From contig NZ_CP162488.1 of the NCBI RefSeq assembly GCF_041242975.1, positions 4,020,001 to 4,084,000 on the forward strand: 64,000 nt of DNA. The letters run 5' to 3'. Every line of letters begins with the position of its first letter. Position 1 is the stretch's first letter. Origin of the DNA: Xanthomonas sp. DAR 35659. Lineage in GTDB: Bacteria > Pseudomonadota > Gammaproteobacteria > Xanthomonadales > Xanthomonadaceae. Below the pieces are notes generated by a model. That model was not told where the DNA came from and made no database searches. It saw only the letters and a program-made list of their open reading frames with translations. The position numbers and the translations under genes were made by a program. Shown here in pieces: positions 36,023-48,251 of this stretch.

Positions 36023-36632
36023 CATGCCTCCCCTGTCCCCACAGCGCGCCGCCATCCTCGCCTACGTCCACGACTGCACCGAGCAGGATGGGCGGCCGCC
36101 GAGCCTGGCCGAGATCGCCGAACGCTTCGGTTTCGCCTCGCGCAATGCCGCGCGCAAGCACGTGCAGGCGCTGGTCGAGGCAGGCCTGCTCGCGCATGTC
36201 CCGCAGCAGGCGCGCAGCCTGCGGCCGGCGCAGGCGCCCGCGCGCGGCGGGCTGCTGCAGTTGCCGGTACTGGGCCGGGTCGCCGCCGGTGCGCCGATCG
36301 GCGCCGACATCGGCCTGGACCAGCACCTGCGCCTGGACCGCGGCCTGTTCGCGCTGCGGCCGGACTACCTGCTGCGCGTGCAGGGCGACTCGATGATCGA
36401 CGACGGCATCCTCGACGGCGACCTGGTCGCGGTGCGCCGTGGCAGCGACGCCCGCAACGGCCAGATCGTGGTGGCGCGCCTGGACGGGGAGATCACCATC
36501 AAGCGCTACCGGCACGATGGCGGCCGCCTCCTGCTGCTGCCGCGCAATCCGGCCTATGCGCCGATCGTGGTGCAGCCGGGACAGGACTTCGCCATCGAAG
36601 GGCAGTACTGCGGCCTGATCCGGCAGGACTGA
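36015..36632 (+). CDS. lexA: LexA-family SOS repressor (LexA2)
   Basis: Self-cleaving repressor of 205 residues, or 202 from the ATG at 36024. The N-terminal winged helix (LSPQRAAILAYVHDCTEQDGRPPSLAEIAERFGF) is degenerate compared with E. coli LexA. The S24 domain has the cleavage bond Ala91-Gly92 (GRVAAGAP), nucleophile Ser126 (GDSM) and Lys163 (TIKRY). It opens the imuA-imuB-dnaE2 cassette; its stop overlaps imuA (TGATG). An SOS-box-like palindrome covers its start. Confidence 0.93.
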   Translation: MYTMPPLSPQRAAILAYVHDCTEQDGRPPSLAEIAERFGFASRNAARKHVQALVEAGLLAHVPQQARSLRPAQAPARGGLLQLPVLGRVAAGAPIGADIGLDQHLRLDRGLFALRPDYLLRVQGDSMIDDGILDGDLVAVRRGSDARNGQIVVARLDGEITIKRYRHDGGRLLLLPRNPAYAPIVVQPGQDFAIEGQYCGLIRQD

Positions 36633-37252
36633 TGGCCGCCGTCGTCGCCCTCGACCGCCTGCTCGCCGAACGCCGGGTCTGGCGCGGCCAGCCGACCGCG
36701 CTGCCGCCCAGCGCGCAGCCCACCGGGCACGCCGCGCTGGACGCGGTGCTGCCGGCGCGCGGCTGGCCGGAGATGGCGCTGACCGAACTGCTGCATGCCG
36801 CCGACGGCATCGGCGAACTGCAACTGCTGTGGCCGACGCTGGCGCGGCTGTCGCGCGGCGGCGGCCGCATCGTGCTGGTCGACCCACCCTATCTGCCCTA
36901 CCCCGACGCCTGGGCGCAGGCCGGCGTGGCACTGCCGCAGGTGCAGATCGTGCGCGCCGGCGCGCAGGCGGCCTGGGCCGCCGAGCAATGCCTGCGCTCG
37001 GGCAGTTGCGCGGCGGTGCTGTGCTGGCCGGCGCTGGCCAACGACAAGACCCTGCGCCGGCTGCAGGTGGCGGCCGAGAGCGGGCGCGCGCTGGGGTTCG
37101 CCTACCGGCCGCTGAAGGCCGCGGCCAATCCCTCGCCGGCCGCGCTGCGCATCGCCATCGATGCCGCGCCGGCGCAACTGCGCGTGCTCAAGTGCCGCGG
37201 CGGCATGCCGCCGGCACGGCCGATCGCGCTGTCCGCGCTGGCCTCGGCTTGA
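36632..37252 (+). CDS. imuA: Translesion synthesis-associated protein ImuA
   Basis: A 206-residue RecA-like but degenerate protein (ALDAVLPARGWPEMALTELLHAADGIGELQLLWP) that works with ImuB and DnaE2 in damage-induced mutagenesis. No intact Walker A is visible, as is usual for this family, also called SulA-like in Xanthomonas. It starts inside the lexA2 stop and lies 10 bp ahead of imuB. Confidence 0.9.
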   Translation: MAAVVALDRLLAERRVWRGQPTALPPSAQPTGHAALDAVLPARGWPEMALTELLHAADGIGELQLLWPTLARLSRGGGRIVLVDPPYLPYPDAWAQAGVALPQVQIVRAGAQAAWAAEQCLRSGSCAAVLCWPALANDKTLRRLQVAAESGRALGFAYRPLKAAANPSPAALRIAIDAAPAQLRVLKCRGGMPPARPIALSALASA

Positions 37253-37262
37253 GCCCGCCCGC

Positions 37263-38714
37263 ATGCGCTGGGCCTGCATCCTGCTGCCGCACCTGGCGCT
37301 CGACACCGTCCTGCGGCGCTGGCCGACGCCGGACGAACCGCTGGCCCTGCTCGCCGGCCCGCCACAGCGGCGCACGCTGAAGGCGGTCAACGCCGCCGCG
37401 CGCGCGCGCGGCCTGCAGCCCGGGCAGTCGCTGGCCACCGCGCAGGCGCTGTGCGACCGCTTCGCCACCGCGCTGCACGATGCCGAGGAAAGCCGCCGCA
37501 GCCAGCAGTTCCTGGCGGCCTGGGCGTACCGGTTCAGTTCGCTGGTCAGCACCGACTACCCCGGCGCGCTGCTGCTGGAGATCGAGGCCAGCCTGGGCCT
37601 GTTCGGGCCGTGGCCGCGCTTCGAGGCGCGCCTGCGCGAGGAACTGACCGCGCTGGGCTTCCGCCACCGCATCGTGGTCGCGCCGCATCCGCTGGCCGCA
37701 CGCGTGCTGGCCAATGCGCACGACGGCATCGCCCTGCTCGACAACGCCACGCTGCAGCGCGCACTGGGCCAGTTGCCGCTCGCCCGTGCCGGACTGCAGC
37801 CGGCCCTGGCCGAGGCGTTCGCGCGGATGGGCCTGCGCCGGCTGCAGCAGGTGTTCGCGCTACCGCGCACGGCACTGGCGCGGCGCTACCCGCCGGCGCT
37901 GCTGCAGCATCTGGACGCCTTGCGCGGACAGGCGCCGCTGCCGCTGCAGTACTACCTGCCGCCGGACCGCTTCGATGCGCGCCTGGAACTGGGCTATCCG
38001 GTGGAATCCAGCCAGGCGCTGCTGTTCCCGCTGCGCCGCCTGACCCAGGACCTGGCCGCGTTCCTGGCCGGGCGCGACGGCGGCGTGCAGCGCTTCCAAC
38101 TGCACCTGGAACACGAAGGCCTGGACGACAGCGTGGTGCCGGTCGGCCTGCTCGCCGCCGAGCGCGAGGCGGCGATGCTGTTCGAACTGGCGCGCGAACG
38201 CCTGCAGCACGCCAGCGTGCCGGCGCCGGTGCAGGCCATGCGCCTGCGCGCCGACGAACTGCCGCCGTTCGTGCCCGCCGCGCGCGAACTGTTCGACGAC
38301 CGCGCGCAGCAGGCGCTGCCCTGGGAACAGTTGCGCGAACGCCTGCGCGCGCGCCTGGGCGACGCGGCCGTGCACGGCCTGCGCGCGCGCGCCGACCATC
38401 GCCCCGAACGGGCGTGGCGCGCCGAATCCGCCGCGACGGCGCCCTCCGGCAAGGCGAACAAGGCGGGCCACCCGCACACGCCATCCACCACCGCCGCGCC
38501 GCGGCCCGGCTGGCTGCTGGCACAGCCGATCCCGCTGCGCGAGCGCGCGCCCGAACGCCTGGCCGGCCCGGAACGCATCGAGAGCGGCTGGTGGGACGAT
38601 GGCGACGTGCGCCGCGACTACTACATCGTGCGCACCCGCCAGGGCCAGCGCGCCTGGGCCTTCGCCGCGGCCGACGCACCGGACGCGCTGATGCTGCACG
38701 GCTGGTTCGCATGA
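37263..38714 (+). CDS. imuB: Inactive Y-family polymerase ImuB
   Basis: A 483-residue Y-family-like protein that recruits DnaE2 to the sliding clamp. The Y-family N-terminus is recognisable ([36 protein letters not shown]), but the catalytic acidic residues of active Y polymerases are not seen ([15 protein letters not shown] replaces the S(I/V)DE motif). A possible clamp-binding motif is QQALPW (349-354). The start at 37263 is the family's; an upstream frame has no similarity. It overlaps dnaE2 by 4 bp. Confidence 0.92.
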   Translation: MRWACILLPHLALDTVLRRWPTPDEPLALLAGPPQRRTLKAVNAAARARGLQPGQSLATAQALCDRFATALHDAEESRRSQQFLAAWAYRFSSLVSTDYPGALLLEIEASLGLFGPWPRFEARLREELTALGFRHRIVVAPHPLAARVLANAHDGIALLDNATLQRALGQLPLARAGLQPALAEAFARMGLRRLQQVFALPRTALARRYPPALLQHLDALRGQAPLPLQYYLPPDRFDARLELGYPVESSQALLFPLRRLTQDLAAFLAGRDGGVQRFQLHLEHEGLDDSVVPVGLLAAEREAAMLFELARERLQHASVPAPVQAMRLRADELPPFVPAARELFDDRAQQALPWEQLRERLRARLGDAAVHGLRARADHRPERAWRAESAATAPSGKANKAGHPHTPSTTAAPRPGWLLAQPIPLRERAPERLAGPERIESGWWDDGDVRRDYYIVRTRQGQRAWAFAAADAPDALMLHGWFA

Positions 38715-41700
38715 GCCACACCCCGCCGCACCCGCGCATGCCGCCGCGCCTGCGGCTGCTGCCGACGCCAACACCTGCGCAAGCCAGCGCACCCGTCGCC
38801 AGCGCGCCGCGTGCGCCAGCCGACCCCGCACTGCCCGACTACGCCGAACTGCATTGCCTGTCCAACTTCAGTTTCCAGCGCGGCGCCTCGCACCCCTGGG
38901 AACTGTGCGAACGCGCGCTGCGCCACGGCTACCGCGCCCTGGCGATCACCGACGAATGCAGCCTGGCCGGCATCGTGCGCGCCTGGCAGGCGGCCCGTGA
39001 CATGGGCCTGCACCTGATCGTCGGCAGCGAGATCCAGTTCGAGCACGGGCCCAAGCTGGTGCTGCTGGCCGAGACCCTGCACGGCTACCAGCGGCTGTGC
39101 CGGCTGATCACCCTGGCCCGGCGCCGCGCCGACAAAGGCACCTATCGTGCGCTGCGCGAGGATCTTGCCAGCGTGGACGACGGCTCGGGCCTGCTGTGCC
39201 TGTGGCTGCCACGCGGTGACAGCGACGACGCAGCGGACGGCACCTGGCTGCAGGCGCGCTTCCCGCAACGGCTCTGGCTGGCGGTGGAATTGCTGCGCGG
39301 TCCCGACGATGCCGCGCGGCTGCAGGCGCGCCTGCAGTTGGCACATGCGCTGCAACTGCCCGCGGTGGCCAGCGGCGACGTGCACATGCACGCGCGCGGC
39401 CGTCGCGCGCTGCAGGACACACTGACCGCGATCCGACAACGCCTGCCGCTGCACGAAGCCGGCCCCCACCTTTATCCCAACGGCGAACGCCACCTGCGCC
39501 CGCGCGCGACACTGGCGTCGTTGTACCCGGCCGCGTTGCTGGCCGAGACTGTACGCATCGCGCAGCGATGCGAATTCAACCTCGGCCAACTGCAGTACGA
39601 GTACCCCCACGAACTGGTGCCGCCCGGGCACACACCCACGCAATGGCTGCGCCTCCTCACCGAACGCGGCGCGGCCGAGCGCTGGCCGCATGGCGTGCCG
39701 GACAAGGCGCGGCGCCTGATCGAACACGAACTCGGCGTGATCGAGCGACTGAAGTACGAGTCCTACTTCCTCACCGTCTACGACCTGGTGCGCTTCGCGC
39801 GCTCAAAGGACATCCTGTGCCAGGGCCGCGGCTCGGCGGCCAACTCGGCGGTGTGCTACGCGCTGGGCATCACCGCGATCGATCCGGACCGCATCGGCAT
39901 GCTGTTCGAGCGCTTCATCTCCGAGAAGCGCAAGGAGCGGCCGGACATCGACATCGATTTCGAGCACGACCGCCGCGAGGAAGTGATCCAGTACATCTTC
40001 AGCCACTACGGCCGCGAGCGCGCCGCGCTGGCGGCGGTGGCGATCAGCTACCACACGCGCAGCGCGGTACGCGACGTGGCGCGCGCGCTGGGCCTGCCCA
40101 GCGACACCGTCGATGCGCTGTCCTCCGCGCTGGGCCAGCGCGATCCGGTGGAATCGGCGCAGGAGCTGCTGCGCGAACGCGGCTTCGATCCTGACACGCC
40201 GCTGATGCGCCGGCTGCTGGTGCTCACCGGGCAATTGATCGGCTTCCCGCGGCACCTGTCGCAGCACCCCGGCGGCTTCGTCATCTCCGAGCATGCGCTG
40301 CACACCCTGGTGCCGGTGGAGAACGCGACCATGGCCGAGCGCACGGTGATCCAGTGGGACAAGGACGACCTGGAACTGGTCGGGCTGATGAAGGTCGACG
40401 TGCTCGCGCTGGGCATGCTCAGCGCGCTGCGCCGCACCCTGGACCTGCTGCGTGCGCACCGCGGCCGCGACCTGGACCTTGCCAGCATTCCCGCCGAAGA
40501 CGAGCAGACGTATCGGATGATCCAGCGCGCCGACACCATCGGTGTGTTCCAGATCGAATCGCGCGCGCAGATGGCGATGCTGCCCCGGCTGCGCCCGAAA
40601 GAGTTCTACGACCTGGTGATCCAGGTGGCGATCGTGCGCCCTGGGCCGATCCAGGGCGGCATGGTGCATCCCTACCTGCGCCGTCGCAACGACGAAGAAG
40701 ACATGGACGATCTGCCTCCGGAACTGTTCAAGGTCTTCGAACGAACGCTCGGCGTGCCCTTGTTTCAGGAACAGGTGATGCAGCTCGCAGTGGTCGCCGC
40801 TGGCTATACGCCCGACGAAGCCGACCAACTGCGTCGCTCGATGGCCGCCTGGAAGCGCCACGGCGGGCTGGAACCGCATCGCGACAAATTACTGAAGGGC
40901 ATGCTGGAGAGGAACTACACCGCCGAATTCGCCGCGCGCATCTTCGAGCAGATCAAGGGCTTCGGCAGCTACGGCTTTCCCGAAAGCCACGCCGCCAGCT
41001 TCGCCCTGCTCACCTACGCCAGTTGCTGGCTCAAGTGCCACGAGCCGGCCGCCTTCACCTGCGCCCTGATCAACAGTTGGCCGATGGGGTTCTACAGCCC
41101 CGACCAATTGTTGCAGGACGCGCGCCGCCACGGCCTGCAGGTGCGGCCGGTGGACGTGCGCTACAGCGACTGGGACTGCACTCTGGAGGCGCACAGCCCC
41201 GACCCGCAGGTGCAGCCGGCGATCCGCCTCGGCCTGCGCCTGGTCCGCGGCCTGGCCGAGGACGCCGCGCTGCGCCTGCAGCAGGCGCGCGCGCAGGCGC
41301 CGTTCCACGACCTCGCCGACCTGTGCCACCGCGCCGCGCTCGACGACAAGGCCCGCGCCAGCCTCGCCGACGCCGGCGCGCTGAAAGCACTGGCCGGGCA
41401 CCGCCACCGCGCACGCTGGGCGGTGGCCGGGGTCGAGGCGCAGCGACCGCTGTTCGAGGCGCTCGCGGCCACGCCGGAACAGCAGGTGGCGTTGCCGCTC
41501 CCCAGCCAGGGCGAAGACATCCGCGCCGACTACGCGACGCTCGGCACCACCCTGGGCAAGCACCCGATGGCGCTGCTGCGCCGGCAACTGGCCGCGCGCC
41601 GCTACCGCCACTCCGCCGACCTGCGCAACCTGCCGCACGCCAGCGCGGTCGCGGTGGCCGGCCTGGTCACCATGCGCCAACGCCCGCAGACCGCCAGCGG

Positions 41701-41923
41701 CGTCACCTTCGTCACCCTCGAGGACGAACACGGCCTGGTCAACGTGGTGGTGTGGCGGCGCCTGGCCGACCGCCAACGCCAGGCGCTGATCGAATCCAGA
41801 TTGCTACTGGTACGCGGCCGCGTCGAGACCGAAGGCAAGGTGCGCCACCTGATCGCCACCCATCTCGAAGACCTGACGCCCATGTTGCTCGGCCTGGATA
41901 TCCGCAGCCGGGACTTTCATTGA
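38711..41923 (+). CDS. dnaE2: Error-prone DNA polymerase III alpha DnaE2 (ImuC)
   Basis: A 1070-residue C-family polymerase that copies past lesions in the SOS response. An N-terminal PHP domain ([31 protein letters not shown]) is followed by the catalytic core with [15 protein letters not shown], which holds active-site aspartates. The finger and HhH region ([24 protein letters not shown]) and a C-terminal OB fold ([23 protein letters not shown]) complete the family's order. It lacks the C-terminal extension of replicative DnaE. The ATG overlaps the imuB stop (ATGA). Confidence 0.97.
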   Translation: MSHTPPHPRMPPRLRLLPTPTPAQASAPVASAPRAPADPALPDYAELHCLSNFSFQRGASHPWELCERALRHGYRALAITDECSLAGIVRAWQAARDMGLHLIVGSEIQFEHGPKLVLLAETLHGYQRLCRLITLARRRADKGTYRALREDLASVDDGSGLLCLWLPRGDSDDAADGTWLQARFPQRLWLAVELLRGPDDAARLQARLQLAHALQLPAVASGDVHMHARGRRALQDTLTAIRQRLPLHEAGPHLYPNGERHLRPRATLASLYPAALLAETVRIAQRCEFNLGQLQYEYPHELVPPGHTPTQWLRLLTERGAAERWPHGVPDKARRLIEHELGVIERLKYESYFLTVYDLVRFARSKDILCQGRGSAANSAVCYALGITAIDPDRIGMLFERFISEKRKERPDIDIDFEHDRREEVIQYIFSHYGRERAALAAVAISYHTRSAVRDVARALGLPSDTVDALSSALGQRDPVESAQELLRERGFDPDTPLMRRLLVLTGQLIGFPRHLSQHPGGFVISEHALHTLVPVENATMAERTVIQWDKDDLELVGLMKVDVLALGMLSALRRTLDLLRAHRGRDLDLASIPAEDEQTYRMIQRADTIGVFQIESRAQMAMLPRLRPKEFYDLVIQVAIVRPGPIQGGMVHPYLRRRNDEEDMDDLPPELFKVFERTLGVPLFQEQVMQLAVVAAGYTPDEADQLRRSMAAWKRHGGLEPHRDKLLKGMLERNYTAEFAARIFEQIKGFGSYGFPESHAASFALLTYASCWLKCHEPAAFTCALINSWPMGFYSPDQLLQDARRHGLQVRPVDVRYSDWDCTLEAHSPDPQVQPAIRLGLRLVRGLAEDAALRLQQARAQAPFHDLADLCHRAALDDKARASLADAGALKALAGHRHRARWAVAGVEAQRPLFEALAATPEQQVALPLPSQGEDIRADYATLGTTLGKHPMALLRRQLAARRYRHSADLRNLPHASAVAVAGLVTMRQRPQTASGVTFVTLEDEHGLVNVVVWRRLADRQRQALIESRLLLVRGRVETEGKVRHLIATHLEDLTPMLLGLDIRSRDFH

Positions 41924-42039
41924 AGACGACAGGCGTCATCGCCGCGGCGGCGCCAAGATCAAACCGGTAACGAAACGCACCACGCGTGCCTTGGCGCCTG
42001 GGCGCCAGCGTTCTCTGCACCTTACCGACGGCGGCGGGA

Positions 42040-42807
42040 CTACTCGAACATTTCGGTCTGCGCATCCGCCAGCGCATATCGCCGCTGGCAATGCTCGCAG
42101 AAGAACGCGCGCCGCTGCGCCTTGCCCAGGTGCTTGCGATAGGTCAGCAGATGCCCGTCGCGCGGACAGGTGGTCTTGGTATGCACCTGGTAGTGCTTCT
42201 TCAGCACGAAGGCTTTCTTCCAGTTGTAGAAATCGAAGCTGTACTCGCGCGCCTGCGTCACCAGTTCGCCCAGCTTGCGCGGCGGCAACGCCCCGATTTC
42301 GCTCTCCGGGTGCACGCGAATGCGGTGCAGGACCTCGTTCTTGATGATGTTGCCGACCCCGGCGAACACATCCTGGTCCAGCAACGCATCGGCGGCCAAC
42401 GTGTGCGGCCGCAGCCGCAACTTGCGCCGCGCCTGCGCCGCATCCCAGTCGGGATTCATCACGTCCGCCGTCCAGTCGTAGGCGTCGTCCAGCGCGCCCT
42501 CGATGAACTTGATCGAACACGCATAGAAATTCAGCTCCTCGCCCTTGGAAAAGCCCAGACTCAACCGCGGCGACGCGTCCTTGCGCGCATTGATCCGATA
42601 GCTACCGAACAGCAGGAAATGGATGCGCACGCTGAACCCGTCGAACTCGATCAGGAAGTGCTTGCCCCAACTGCGCAGCGACAGGATCTTGCGGTTGCGC
42701 ATCCGCGCCAGCTCCTGCTTGCTGTTGCCGGACACCCGCAGCACCTTGCGGCCCGCGAACGCGGCCGCCTCTTCTTTCAGGATGACGATCGAAGGACCTT
42801 CGGGCAT
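42040..42807 (-). CDS. Fpg/Nei-family DNA glycosylase
   Basis: A 255-residue base-excision repair glycosylase/AP lyase. The catalytic MPEGPS N-terminus (Pro1 after Met removal, then Glu) and the helix-two-turn-helix (DQDVFAGVGNIIKNEVLHRIRVHP) are intact. The C-terminal zinc finger is unusual: the first pair reads CPRD, with Asp instead of the second Cys, while the second pair FCEHC is normal. It faces the dnaE2 gene convergently across 116 bp. Its substrate preference cannot be told from sequence. Confidence 0.9.
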   Translation of the reverse strand: MPEGPSIVILKEEAAAFAGRKVLRVSGNSKQELARMRNRKILSLRSWGKHFLIEFDGFSVRIHFLLFGSYRINARKDASPRLSLGFSKGEELNFYACSIKFIEGALDDAYDWTADVMNPDWDAAQARRKLRLRPHTLAADALLDQDVFAGVGNIIKNEVLHRIRVHPESEIGALPPRKLGELVTQAREYSFDFYNWKKAFVLKKHYQVHTKTTCPRDGHLLTYRKHLGKAQRRAFFCEHCQRRYALADAQTEMFE

Positions 42808-43106
42808 GGATGCAGTATCAAGGGCCGGCGTGAGCAGGTCGTGAGCCGAAGGGGGAGCCAGTGCTGCTCAGGCGGCGCTGGGTATGGGTTGGAACCGGAT
42901 GATCGATGCCAACGGGCCGAGGCCGCTCGCTCTAGTTCAGTCGCGTACTCGGTCTGCAGCGACCGGGACCGAACATGCTGATGACAGCCACGCCGCGGAG
43001 TGGCGGGCATGAGCCGCATCGAGCTGCTGCTGGATGCCCACCAGCTCGCGTCCGAAACGTTCTTCACCGACGACGAGACCGATCACCAGATCCGCCGAAG
43101 GGTGAT
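42808..43106. other. Intergenic stretch after the glycosylase start
   Basis: About 300 bp. A 45-codon frame on the plus strand (43009-43146) and an overlapping one on the minus strand are open, but neither has a ribosome site or recognisable similarity. It may be a gene remnant. Confidence 0.4.
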
Positions 43107-43316
43107 TCAGGCCTTCATGAGTCCGGATGCCGTGCGATCCGCGTGATGTGAGCAGACCCAGCATTTCACGTGCGCTTGAAACGCGCGATAGCCGTCGATC
43201 GAAAGCGTATCAATATCCATATACATGGGAATCAACGAATCTTCCCAAGAAATTTCGACTGCATCATCTTCGCAGATATCCCGAACAGGGTCGGCTCGGG
43301 CCGCGCGAACAGTCAT
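43107..43316 (-). CDS. Small hypothetical protein, low GC
   Basis: A possible 69-residue protein (MTVRAARADPVRDICEDDAVEISWEDSL to the end) starting 8 bp after the stop of the serine hydrolase gene on the same strand. Its amino-acid mix is balanced, unlike the arginine-rich antisense frames around it, and codons such as ATT, GAT and TCG make it clearly less GC-rich than its neighbours. There is no clear ribosome site and I recognise no family. It could be a translated tail cistron or a leftover of transferred DNA. Confidence 0.4.
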   Translation of the reverse strand: MTVRAARADPVRDICEDDAVEISWEDSLIPMYMDIDTLSIDGYRAFQAHVKCWVCSHHADRTASGLMKA

Positions 43317-43324
43317 CGCACGCA

Positions 43325-44452
43325 CTACTTTGAACCGACCGCGGCCTCGCCTATCCGCGAAACGAATTCGTCCAGGTCGGTGTTGGCGGTATTGGCGAGA
43401 ATGACGATGGTCAGGTCGCGGTCGAGCAAGCGATACAACTGCGCCTGCGCGCCCATGATCCGGCCTGGACGTTTGGCGACACGGTGCTTGGCGGCGCCTA
43501 TCCGCGTCTCGTAGACCCACAGGCCATAACCGTAGTCGTCGAGCCCGGGGGCGGTCAGCCGGGCGATGCTCTCCTTGCGCAACAGGCCGGACCCGAACAC
43601 CGCGTCCGAGAACCTGAGCACATCTTCGGCCGTGGAGTACATCGCGCCGGCGGCGTACCAGTTCTCCGGATAGACCGGGAAGTCGTTGGACAGGGACTTG
43701 AGGTCTTCGCGATACGAGTAGGTGGAGGCCAGGCCTTCGACGATGCTTTCATGGCGCAGCATGCCGGTATGGGTCAGTCCCAGCGGCTTCAGAATCCGTT
43801 CCTTCAGCACCTGCTCGTAGGTTTTGCCGGTAACGCGTTCGATGACCTTGCCCAGGATCAGGTAATCGCCGTTGTTGTAGTCGAACGTCGTGCCCGGGGC
43901 ATGCAGTAGCGGTCCGCTGCAGAATTTTCTTATCAACCGATCGCTGGTATAGGGCGACTGGTAGGTCGGCAAGCCCTCGGTCAACGCCCGCTCCAAGCTT
44001 TTCACCTGGTCGAAGTTCTTCAGTCCGGAAGTGTGGTTGAGCAGCTGATGCAACGTGATACGGTCGGCACCGGCGATGGCGTAATCGGGCAGGTAGCTGG
44101 CCACGTTCGCCTGCAGGTCCAGTTTTCCTTCTTCATGCAGTTGCAGCACCAGGGTGGCGGTGAACAGTTTGGTGATGGAAGCGATCCAGTACCGGGTCTG
44201 GTCGCCGTTGGCGACGCCGTACTGGACACTGGACAGGCCGAAACTGCGCTGGTATCGCCGCTTGCCGTCCTGCTGGACCAGGACAGTACCGCTGAAGCCG
44301 TGTTGCGCGGCATAGGTAGCGATGAAGTCTTCGAGTGGCGTCGCCTGCGACTGCGCCCGCAGCGGCATCGCCGCGCAGAGCAAGACAAGCGCACCGACAA
44401 GCAAGCGATACGTAACGGAACGGAAGAAGTTTCGCACGATGCACCCCGGCAT
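43325..44452 (-). CDS. Serine beta-lactamase-like hydrolase
   Basis: A 375-residue secreted enzyme with a signal peptide (about 13-34, ending in LRAQ). The SxxK motif is SITK (Ser92, Lys95) and the second motif is Tyr192-Asn-Asn194. The third motif is not the usual HxG but RPGRIMG, so its activity may differ from that of class C beta-lactamases. The neighbouring YGYGLWVYE is typical of beta-lactamase-related esterases. Lower GC than the core genes and no operon partner except the small gene downstream suggest an accessory gene. Confidence 0.88.
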   Translation of the reverse strand: MPGCIVRNFFRSVTYRLLVGALVLLCAAMPLRAQSQATPLEDFIATYAAQHGFSGTVLVQQDGKRRYQRSFGLSSVQYGVANGDQTRYWIASITKLFTATLVLQLHEEGKLDLQANVASYLPDYAIAGADRITLHQLLNHTSGLKNFDQVKSLERALTEGLPTYQSPYTSDRLIRKFCSGPLLHAPGTTFDYNNGDYLILGKVIERVTGKTYEQVLKERILKPLGLTHTGMLRHESIVEGLASTYSYREDLKSLSNDFPVYPENWYAAGAMYSTAEDVLRFSDAVFGSGLLRKESIARLTAPGLDDYGYGLWVYETRIGAAKHRVAKRPGRIMGAQAQLYRLLDRDLTIVILANTANTDLDEFVSRIGEAAVGSK

Positions 44453-44933
44453 GATGGAACGGCCGCGAGTATGGAGCCGGACCAATACCCGAGCGGGTGT
44501 CTTCGGACGAAACGAGGAGAAGGCCGATGAAATGCCCGACGCGCGCTGCGAACACGTGGGCTAGCCCGGTGGGCGAACCCGCCTGGCGATCGCGCCCATG
44601 CTGGCCGTTGCTTCCATCTTGTTCCGGCCGCACTTACGGCTGTGCCAAATACCGCTCGCCGTCGAACCCGAAGCCCGTCAGAAGTCCCTGCGCATCATTC
44701 GCGCCGAACAGATCCGGCGATGCGGGTTTCACTGCCGCTGCAGGCGCCTAGTTGCAAGCGCAATCCGTTAGCCGTCGCAGTCAGCTCCGCGGTCACCGGC
44801 ATGCGTTCGCTGCGGTAGTGGCCCGGGGACCGCGCCAAGGTTTTCGCATCCAGTTGCCATGCCCAGCCGTTCCGCTACACGCACGTCGCTACCGTCGTCC
44901 CGCACTCGCCGCCGCTGTTACCGTGCAGGTACG
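44453..44933. other. Intergenic stretch upstream of serine hydrolase
   Basis: About 480 bp between the hydrolase start and the tRNA terminator. Short frames are not supported by composition or similarity. The hydrolase promoter should lie near its left end. I see nothing else in it. Confidence 0.5.
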
Positions 44934-44957
44934 AAAAAGCCGGCACTAGGCCGGCTT
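44934..44957 (-). terminator. Rho-independent terminator of tRNA-Val
   Basis: An 8-bp stem (AAGCCGGC / GCCGGCTT) with loop ACTAG at 44937-44957 is followed on the minus strand by a T-run. It lies 20 bp after the tRNA 3' end. Confidence 0.85.
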
Positions 44958-44977
44958 CTCGTAAATTCTTGATTTCG

Positions 44978-45052
44978 TGGTGGGCGGTGCAGGGTTCGAA
45001 CCTGCGACCCTTGCCGTGTGAAGGCAATGCTCTACCGCTGAGCTAACCGCCC
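44978..45052 (-). tRNA. tRNA-Val (anticodon CAC)
   Basis: The 75-nt cloverleaf is complete: acceptor GGGCGGT / ACCGCCC, D-arm TAGCTCAGCGGTAGAGC, anticodon stem TTGCC / GGCAA with loop TTCACAC (anticodon CAC, reading GTG), T-arm GCAGGTTCGAACCTGC and an encoded CCA end. Confidence 0.97.
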
Positions 45053-45128
45053 GTGTCGCGAGCCGCACATTATAGGGGTGCTGCGCCTGGCGTCAATGGC
45101 CTACGCACGCGCGCTACCCGCGCCGCCA

Positions 45129-45478
45129 CTACATGGTCTGCGTGGGCTTGTCGGCGTTGAGGGTGCCGGCCAGCTGGGTCTCGATCTTGTTGCGGATGGT
45201 CTCGCCCTCGTTGTTGTCCGGCAGCTGCACGCCGATGCCGGCGGTGCGGTTGCCCTGCGCGCCCATCGGGGTCACCCAGATCACCTTGCCGGCCACCGGC
45301 AGGCGCTCGCTGGAATCGGGCAGGGTCAGCAGCAGGAACACTTCGTCGCCCAGGAAGTAGCGCTTGGGCGTGGGCACGAAGATGCCGCCGTTCTTCACGA
45401 ACGGCATGTAGGCGTTGTACAGCGCCGCCTTGTCCTTCACCGCCAGCGACAGGATGCCCTGGCGTCCGCTCATCGCAC

Positions 45479-45482
<4 letters not shown>
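45129..45482 (-). CDS. PilZ-domain protein
   Basis: A 117-residue single-domain PilZ protein of the kind encoded after holB in xanthomonads and pseudomonads and needed for type IV pilus function. The core reads KNGGIFVPTPKRYFLGDEVFLLLTLPDS...VAGKVIWVTP...AGIGVQL. It lacks the RxxxR and DxSxxG c-di-GMP-binding motifs, as type IV pilus PilZ proteins usually do. The start at 45482 overlaps the holB stop by 4 bp; a second ATG lies three codons later. Confidence 0.9.
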
Positions 45483-48176
<2,694 letters not shown>

Positions 48177-48251
48177 GGCCACCTCGAAGCGAATTCAATG
48201 GCGTGCAGGATACCGCGCGGCCGGCGTCGGCCGGTATCGCGGGCGCGCGGC

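Noticed and set aside
41992..42007. TGGCGCC / GGCGCCA inverted repeat between dnaE2 and the glycosylase
   Set aside because: Only two bases separate the arms and no T-run follows on either strand, so I did not call a terminator.
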